From positions 186,001-250,000 of the forward strand of contig NZ_JAAAWO010000004.1 of the NCBI RefSeq assembly GCF_010500895.1: DNA of 64,000 bases. Reading direction: 5' to 3'. The position numbers and the translations under genes are program-made. Positions 54,025 to 62,400 of this stretch are shown here, piece by piece; the stretch's first letter is position 1; every line of letters starts with the position of its first letter. Origin of the DNA: Alteromonas genovensis (lineage in GTDB: Bacteria; Pseudomonadota; Gammaproteobacteria; Enterobacterales; Alteromonadaceae). The notes beneath the pieces were generated by a model. The model worked only from the letters and a program-made list of their open reading frames with translations. It was not told the origin of the DNA and made no database searches.

Positions 54025-55452
54025 TTGAATAAAGCATTCATTTTAGGCGGCGGCGTTACCCTTGCTGCGCTTTTAATTGCCCCCACTTTTATCGGCAATA
54101 GCATTGAAACAAAAGCACGCAGCACCCTTGCTGCGTTAAACGAACAGCCGCTGTATTCTGCATCAATAGTGTCTTACGACAAAGGCTGGTTTAGCAGCAG
54201 CGCACAAATAGAAATCGCGCTAGATATCAACGGTATATTAGCCGCGCAGCAAGTTGACAATACTCAAGACGTTAGCATGGAGAACCCGACGATAATCGCT
54301 AACGTAAACGCCTATCATGGCCCCATCTATTTTGGTGACGGTGTGGGTATTGCAAAAGTAAAATACAACATCGCCGTTCAAGGTGAAGCGCTTCGCGAGT
54401 ATGTAGCCTGGCCCGACGACGAGCCGCTGTATTTTAACGAAGGTACGCTAGGCCTTTTCAATGGCCTAAATTACTCTGACGCGATTCCAGCACTACAAGG
54501 TGTAGATGACGAGCTAACCCTAAACTTTTCAGGCTTTAATGGTGAAGCGAAACATGAAGGTGATGGCATTCGCTATCAGGGACAGGCTGAGTCACTTACT
54601 ATGAACGATGGTGCTTTCTCATTTGAAATGTTGAACACCACCGCTGATATTACCTACAGCGACGACGTTGATATGCTTGCGGCTATGAACGGTGAACTGT
54701 TTGAGGGTGATGCGGCTATCGCCATTGAAGAAATGGTATTTTCAGATGAAACGGGAACAAACATTCTCGTTGAAGCACTACGTATTATTACCAACACGGA
54801 TATTGATGAAGACACCAATACGGCCAATGTATATGTTGAGTATGCGGTTGATAAAATTGAAGGGGCTGCACAAAATGCCTCTGACATGGTGATCGGCATT
54901 GCCATCAACAACCTTGATGTAGACTTCATCAAAGCCTATCAGGATTTCAGCAACTCTACACTATCAACGCCTGCCGACGAATTGCCAGAAAAGCTTCAGG
55001 CATTTATCAAAGATAATTTACTACAACAGCTACAAACTGAGCCTGAAATTAACATTACCAAGCTGGCCATGACCTTACCTGAAGGCAGTTTTACCGGTAA
55101 GGCTAACTCAAAGCTAGTGGGTGTTACTGCGCTTCCAGACACCCTTGAAGATCCAAGCTACTGGGTGTCGCACTTACTCGCTAATGCACAAATTAAAGCC
55201 GACAAAGCATTCGTTGAAAGCATGGCTTCAGGGTATATGGTTGCTGAACTTGCTGCTAACCCGCAAACTCAAGGCATGACAGCTGAAGAGCTGCAAAGCC
55301 TTGCATCGCAACAGGTTCCCATGGTGTTAAACACCTTTGTAGAACAAGGTTTTATCAAGCAAACTGAAAATGGCTACGACGCAGAATTTGTATTAAAAGA
55401 CGGCAAGGCTAACCTTAACGGCGCCGAAATTCCGTTACCATTTGCTCAGTAG
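54025..55452 (+). CDS. DUF945 (YdgA-like) family protein, TTG start
   Basis: 475 residues of the DUF945 family, envelope proteins of unknown function related to E. coli YdgA. An N-terminal helix (KAFILGGGVTLAALLIAPTFIGNSIE) anchors or exports it. Then comes the family pattern ALNEQPLYSASIVSYDKGWFSSSAQIEI and a long acidic, beta-rich body; the C-terminus holds a helical QTQGMTAEELQSLASQQVP and KDGKANLNGAEIPLP. The start codon is TTG, supported by AAAGGA eight bases upstream and by the signal-like sequence beginning there. 51 bases after gspN on the same strand, but not a known secretion component. Confidence 0.85.
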   Translation: MNKAFILGGGVTLAALLIAPTFIGNSIETKARSTLAALNEQPLYSASIVSYDKGWFSSSAQIEIALDINGILAAQQVDNTQDVSMENPTIIANVNAYHGPIYFGDGVGIAKVKYNIAVQGEALREYVAWPDDEPLYFNEGTLGLFNGLNYSDAIPALQGVDDELTLNFSGFNGEAKHEGDGIRYQGQAESLTMNDGAFSFEMLNTTADITYSDDVDMLAAMNGELFEGDAAIAIEEMVFSDETGTNILVEALRIITNTDIDEDTNTANVYVEYAVDKIEGAAQNASDMVIGIAINNLDVDFIKAYQDFSNSTLSTPADELPEKLQAFIKDNLLQQLQTEPEINITKLAMTLPEGSFTGKANSKLVGVTALPDTLEDPSYWVSHLLANAQIKADKAFVESMASGYMVAELAANPQTQGMTAEELQSLASQQVPMVLNTFVEQGFIKQTENGYDAEFVLKDGKANLNGAEIPLPFAQ

Positions 55453-55506
55453 CAAGGTAATAAAGCAACAGGGAAGCAAACCAATAACTGAACAGGGCAT
55501 TCGAAC

Positions 55507-56376
55507 ATGCAGTTAGCAAAATGGCAGAGCGACGGCGAGTATTTTACTTATGACCAACAAGCGCTATTTTACCGAACTGATGGCGAAGGCCCTGTTTTGC
55601 TGCTTATCCACGGTTACCCAACAGCAAGTTACGATTGGGTTAAGCTATGGCCCACGCTAACTCAACACTTTCGCTGTATCACCTTGGACATGTTGGGGTT
55701 TGGATTCAGTAGTAAGGCACCCACTAAATATCAAATCACTGAACAAGTAAGTGCTATTTGCGCACTACTGAAACACCTAGAGGTATCCAATGCCCATGTA
55801 CTTTCACACGACTATGGCGACACTGTTGCCCAAGAACTTATGGCCCAGCAGACAGACGGTATTTTGCCATTTTACATTAACACTCTACACCTTTTAAATG
55901 GTGGCCTCTTTCCCGAAACGCATCGGGCACTGCCTATTCAAAAGCTTCTTCTGTCACCTTTAGGTGGGGTGCTAATTCACCTCTTAAATAAAAACGCGGT
56001 GAGAAAAAGTATGCGGGGTATATTTGGCGAAAACACACCGCCAACTGAACAAGACATTGATGATTTTTGGACGTTGATCAGCACCAACAACGGTCATAAA
56101 TATATGCACCTACTGCTGGATTACATGAATCAACGCAAAAAGCACAGAGAGCGCTGGGTAACGGCACTTCAAAATGCCACCGTTCCTATTCGTTTAACGA
56201 TTGGAGCAGCAGATCCTATTTCAGGTGCTCATATGGCCGCCCGATATAGGGAGCTGATGCCGCCCCCCAGTATTGTTGAATTAGAAAACATTGGTCATTA
56301 CCCTCAAATAGAAAGCCCTCAACAGGTTTTAGCGTCAGTGCTTGAACATATTGAGAGCAATACTACTGGTTGTTAG
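55507..56376 (+). CDS. MEST-like alpha/beta hydrolase
   Basis: 289 residues, cytoplasmic. HGYPTASYDWVKLWPTL is the oxyanion region. The nucleophile elbow is VLSHDYGDTVAQEL, with Asp in the nucleophile position as in epoxide hydrolases and haloalkane dehalogenases, and the catalytic His lies in IGHYPQIESP. The lid region LNGGLFPETHRALPIQKLLLSP and the block DYMNQRKKHRERWVTAL closely resemble vertebrate MEST (PEG1), a hydrolase whose substrate is not established. It probably belongs to the bacterial MEST-like branch. 54 bases after the DUF945 gene, with a weak ribosome-binding site; convergent with the adhesin gene and no clear terminator between. Confidence 0.88.
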   Translation: MQLAKWQSDGEYFTYDQQALFYRTDGEGPVLLLIHGYPTASYDWVKLWPTLTQHFRCITLDMLGFGFSSKAPTKYQITEQVSAICALLKHLEVSNAHVLSHDYGDTVAQELMAQQTDGILPFYINTLHLLNGGLFPETHRALPIQKLLLSPLGGVLIHLLNKNAVRKSMRGIFGENTPPTEQDIDDFWTLISTNNGHKYMHLLLDYMNQRKKHRERWVTALQNATVPIRLTIGAADPISGAHMAARYRELMPPPSIVELENIGHYPQIESPQQVLASVLEHIESNTTGC

Positions 56377-56401
56377 TAATCGCCTTTTTATGACTTCTTC
56401 T

Positions 56402-59400
56402 CTAAATATCGGTAGGCGGAAGTTTATCAATTGCCGTCCTTAATATTTCAGACTCTACTTGAGAGGCGACTCCAATATCGCTAGTACTCTCATTAGGCAC
56501 AGTATGAACAGGCTCACCTGATATAGCGTTCGATTCACTATTGCCGTCCATTTCTGCTGCTTCAAACGACGTTGACGGTAAAATTAAGTCATCCTGCGGC
56601 AAATCAATGTTTACCACGTCGCTTTCAACTTCTGTAACAGGCCCCGCTGCTGTTAGCTGCTCCTCGTCCGGTAGAGTAATTGTATCTTCCGGTATAAGTA
56701 TCTCGGGGGATAATGCCTTTGAGCTAAGCGGAATTATGGTCTCATTAAGCTCAGCTAACGCATCAGCATTATTCTCCGATGCAGGAATAGTCGACATTGC
56801 TACTGAGTTATCCTCTGGCAAATCAATGTATACCGGTTCGTCAGTCATTTCTGGTTCACGTCCCACCTCCATTAGCTGCTCTTCCTCCGGAAGCGTAATT
56901 GTATCTTCCGGTATAAGTATCTCAGGACTTAATGCTTTTGAACTAAGCGGAGATAAGGGCTCGTTTACATTAGCTAAAATATCAGCCTTATCTTCCAACG
57001 TAGGGATAGTCGATAGTGAAACGACAGTATCCTTGGGCAAATCAATATTGACCACGTCGTCTTTGACTTCTGTAACAGGCCCCACTGCTGTTAGCTGCTC
57101 ATCCTCCGGAAGCGTAATTGTATCCTCCGGTATAAGTATCTCTGGGCTTAATGCTTTTGAACTAAGCGGGGATAAGGGCTCGTCTACATTAGCTAAAATA
57201 TCAGCCTTATCTTCCATCGTAGGAATAGTCGATAGTGAAACTGCTGTATCCCGCGGCAAATCGATGGTTACCACCTCGTCATTGACTTCTGTTACACGCC
57301 CCACTGTTGTTAACTGCTCATCTTTTGGAAGCGTAATTGTATCTTCCGGTATGAGCATCTCAGGCGTTATTGCAATGAAAGCCATCTCATTGAGGGGGAA
57401 AGGCTCGGTAGTCACTGTGTCTTCCACCCACGCAGTCTCCATCACCGCAGCCTCCACAATTCCCGAAGTACTTACAGACTCGGACGTATTAATAGCTTGT
57501 ACTGTTGATACACCTTCTCCGGATGCTGTCACAAATACATTAAATTCTGCTTGCTCGACAGTACCGTCTGGATATTCAATACGGTAAGTAAAGGTATCCG
57601 TTAAGGTGCCGCTAAATACGGCCTGCGTGTTGTCTGGGGTATAAGTGTACGCGCCAGTTTCGTTAATCTGCAGCGTGCCGTAATCACCCACTAACGTAAT
57701 GCCGCCTGTAGCATCTTGGAAGGTTGTTCCATCAGTAGAGACGGTTACGTCGTACGTTGGACCAAACAGCACATCGTTTTCGAAAAGATTGCCAGTGGCA
57801 GTTTGTACTTCGTCAACCACAAATTGGTCTAGGAAATGAATAGTAGAGCTCAAATCAACACTGACGCCGCCAAAAGCACTGGCTAAGCCTGTATCCACGT
57901 CCATGGTAACTCGGTATTCACCTGCTGTAAGACCAAATGAAGTAAAGCTACCATTTCCATCAAGGCCAAGCAGGCCTATCAACTGGTCACTGGAGAAGGT
58001 TTCAACAACTTCCCACGTGCCGTTATTGTTTCTCTCTATGAATAGGTCCAGTCCTGAGCCCAATGATAATAGATCGCCGCCATCCACTGTTAAGGTAAGA
58101 TCCATAGTGGTATCAGTTGCTACTGTAAACGAGTTACTTTGGGTATCATCAGTGGTAGGAATAACAATACCAAGGGCGCCAATCAGCCAAGTGTATTCAA
58201 GTGCTTCGGCTTCAGCGTAACCTGCGCTACTGGCAAAATCATAGGTTAGCTCTGCCCGCGCTGAGTCCGCAGATATCCCTTGCCCTGATAGATTAAAGTT
58301 TAAGTTTGCGGTAGAGGTGTTAGTGCCATCTGAAATGGTGTAGCTGAAGCTATCCGTACTACCCAAGCCGTCGCGCACGCCGTTGGCTATATAGGTGTAG
58401 CTGCCGTCTTCAAAGATAGTTAAGTCGCCATAGTCACCCTCAATGGTAATGCCAGATAAACCAGTACCTAATACGGTAACAGACTCACCATTGGAGTGAG
58501 TAACTTGCGTAACTACGCCGCCCTCAGCAATGCTATCTGCTACGTCACCACTGTTGGCTGCATCAATAACATTACCAGAGGTAGTAGTGCTTCCCTCAAA
58601 AGCGTATTCAGTAAGCGTTGAAGTCACATCCGTAGACTGTAGCAATGTGAGTGTATTACTTAGCAGTGCAGCTGCGACAGCATCTAACACACTATCAGCT
58701 AGAAGGCCCAATCCAAGAGCGTTTAGTCCGTTAGTTATAGTGCTTACCAAGTCGCCTGCGCCTATGGTATCAGCTGCGCCTAAAGCGGGTTCTAGAATGA
58801 AGTTACGTACAACCGTACCTAAACCAAGCCCGCTTAATACGCTGGCATTAGTGCCGTTTAGTGCATCTTCTACAGCAGTCAAAACAACGTCTTGATTCTC
58901 CTCGCCAAGAACGACGCCGCCATCACCTAATTCAGTTAACGTAATGGAGCCGTCGCTATCTTGATCAAATAAGGTTTCAAGGGCGCTGTCGTCGTTGCGA
59001 ACCACTACGGTGTAATCACCCGCAGGTAGCCCTGAGAATTTCGCTACAAGGGTGTCATCCCCGGTTACTCCGATAAGGTTTACACCTGCCACGTCACCTA
59101 TTAACGGGTTGTCTGGCGTCATCGCTGTGGCGACCACGTTGCCATCTGCATCAATAATATCAACACGATACGCATCAGCGACTGCGACTAACGCTGTTTG
59201 GCTAACTTCTACAACCACTTCGCCAAAGAAACCAGCATCAACGGTAAGCGTTGTGCTAGCCTCCGGCGACCCCGCCGCTGGTGAACCTTCGGCTAAGCCA
59301 ATGACTTGGAAGTCACTATCGGTTACTGGGGCGTTCACAATGGCGGTTTGTGCGCCCAGCTCCATATCATTGTTATCGGTTTGGGCTACTACTGGCGGGA

Positions 59401-62400
59401 AGTCACTGCCAGAAATGGTGATGGTAAGCGCCGCAATATCGGAAGTTTCACCATCTGATAGGGTGTAGTTAAACACTTCGTCTTGGCCAATTGAACTGCG
59501 GTCACCATCGGCGGTATAGGTGTATGTGCCGTCTGCGGCAATTTCCAGTACGCCATAGTTACCTTGAATAGTAACGGTACCGGTACCAGGTACAGCCACA
59601 CTATCACCAGAGGCGTTGGTAACCAGTGTTACTTGGGCACCGTCTAAGATAGTGTCGGCACCTACGCCGCTAATATCACCGTCGATTAGGTTGCCTTGGG
59701 CCACCAAATCACCCGTATAGGTGTATTCGGTTAATGTGGTGGTGATATCAGTGTCTTGCAATAGGGTTAATGTATTGCTGAGCAATGCATCGGCAATGAC
59801 ACTTAGAATGTCATCAAGGAAGCCAGTTAAACCAATTGCATCAAGAGGCGCGGTAAGTAAATTAACAAGCTGTCCTGCGCCAATTACTGTGGTTGTATCT
59901 AGAAGTACTTCTAATACGCCCCTTACTTGAGTGCCAACCGTACCAATTGGAATACCTAAAACGCCGGTATTTAACGTGGTTTCAATAGTATCAAGAACGA
60001 CAGCTTGATTGTCTGGCCCAAGTACAACGCCAGCTGAACCAAGTTCATCAAGGTCAACATCGTTACTATTGTCATTGTCTAGCAAGTCTTCAAGTAAGTT
60101 CTCATCATTGCGAACCACCACACTGTAGTTGCCAGCATCAAGGCCTGCCAACGTGAACGAAATGCTCTCGTCGCCGGTAACATCAAAAATGTCTAGTCCA
60201 CCGACATCTGCAAGTTGTGAATCTGCGCTAACTCCTTGGTAAACAAGTTGACCACTCTCGTCATACACCTCAACAATGTAGGCATCGGCAACAGCAACCA
60301 GTGCTATTTGGTCAACCTCTACTAATACTTCACCTACATGGTTAGGGGAAACGGTAAAGGAAGCACTTGCATCGACACCGCCTGTAGACTCAGCCAAGCC
60401 GATAACATCTACGTTGCTGGTGGTCTCTGGCGGGTTCACCGTGACCACAGGCTCACCCATATCAACGGCGTTGCCGTCGTTTATGGCATCAAGCGCTTGT
60501 ATAACCACATTTTGGCTAGCGGTACTCGCAGTATTCCCTGCCTCATCAGTGACGGTTGCCACTACGGCATAGGTACCCGCAGGTAACGGTGTGCCAGTTA
60601 AATCCAGGCTCCAGTTGCCGCTGCCATCAATAGTAAGTTCAGGGTCAGTGCCAAAGGTATAGGACGTGCCATCAACGGTAACAGTTAGGGTAGTATTGTC
60701 ACCAAGGTCAACCGTTCCATTAAAGATAAGCGTGCTGTCGCTCGTTATAAAGTCTCCAGCCACGCCAGAGTCGTTTGAAATACTATCGAACGTTACCGTC
60801 TGGCCATTATTGTTTTCATCAATACTGGTATCGATAACAATCGAACCTGTAGCTGAGTCAGAATTACCCACAGCGTCCGTAGCGGTAACCGTTGCCGTAT
60901 AATTACCTTCAGCGAGTAATGCGACAATATTGTCAGCTAATGTCCAGGTACCGTTACCATTATTGGTAGCGGTGTAGTCATTCCCGTCAATAGTCACCAC
61001 CACAACCGCGTTCGGGTCGTTCACTGTACCGGTAAGTTCCGGGGTGGTGTCGTTAGTAGTAAGATCGTTAATGGCTACCGTAGGTGCAGTGGTATCAATT
61101 ACTACAGTACCTGAATTGATGACCGTGTTGCCCGCGGCGTCTGTCGCGCTTACCGAAGTTGGGTAGCTACCTTCAGCAAGTGTGGCGACTACGTCATCAG
61201 CCAGTGTCCATGTACCGTTACCGTTGTTAGTAGCGGTGTAATCATTGCCGTCAATAGTTACCACCACAACCGCATTCGGGTCGTTCACCGTACCGGTAAG
61301 CTCTGGCGTGGTGTCGTTGGTGGTTAGATCGTTTATTGCAACCGTAGGCGCGGTAGTATCAATTACCACTGTACCTAAGTTGGTAACCGTGTTGCCTGCG
61401 GCATCTGTCGCGCTTACCGAAGTGGAGTAGCTACCTTCTGCAAGCGTGGCGACTACGTCATCGGCTAGTGTCCAAGTACCGTTACCGTTATTAGTAGCGG
61501 TGTAGTCGTTGCCGTCAATGGTCACCACTACAATCGCATTGGGGTCGTTCACTGTACCGGTAAGCTCTGGTGTGGTGTCGTTGGTGGTTAGATCGTTAAT
61601 GGCTACCGTAGGCGCAGTGGTATCGATGACCACCGTGCCTGTATTGGTGCTTACGTTACCGTCAGGATCGGTTGCGGTAACCGTTGCGGTATAGCTGCCT
61701 TCAGCGAGCGTGGCTATTGCGTCATCAGCCAGCGTCCACGTGCCGTTACCGTTATTAGTGGCGGTGTAGTCATTCCCGTCAATGGTAACCACAACGGTCG
61801 CTGTCGCATCATCAACCGTACCTGTCAGCGCTGGTGTTGTGTCGTTGGTGGTTAAGTCATTAATTGCCACTACAGGTGCCACGGCATCTACCGTATCAGA
61901 CGCAGATCCGCTGGTATTGCCCGCTTCATCAGTAGCCGTTGCCGTTACTACAACGCCATCTGCCAATGGTGTACCTGGCGTTACGCTCCAGTTGCCGTCG
62001 CCATCAGCGACAACGATGAAATCTGGCGTGCCGTCGCCATCAACATCTACATTCACGGTTGCGCCTGCTTCGGCTGTGCCGGTAATTTCAGTGCCGTTGC
62101 CTGCATCCACAGTAGGTGCTGCTGGTGCTGTGGTATCAATAACCACTGTACCTGTATTTGTACCCACATTACCTTCTGGGTCGGTTGCAGTAACGGTTGC
62201 TGTATAGCTACCTTCAGCAAGAGCCGCAACAGCATCATCAGCCAGTGTCCACGTGCCGTTACCATTATTGGTGGCGGGGTAGTCAATGCCATTAATGTTA
62301 ACGACCACCGTGGCTGTTGGGTCGTTAACCGAACCAGTAAGCGCTGGTGTGGTGTCATTGGTTGTTAAATCGTTGAAGTCAACCACTGGCGCGACCGCAT

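Noticed and set aside
56541-57587. 348-codon frame antisense to the adhesin tail, plus many shorter antisense frames up to 63988
   Set aside because: They are shadows of repetitive Asp/Thr/Glu-rich coding sequence; their products are Ser/Val-rich repeats mirroring the 219-base units, with no start signals.
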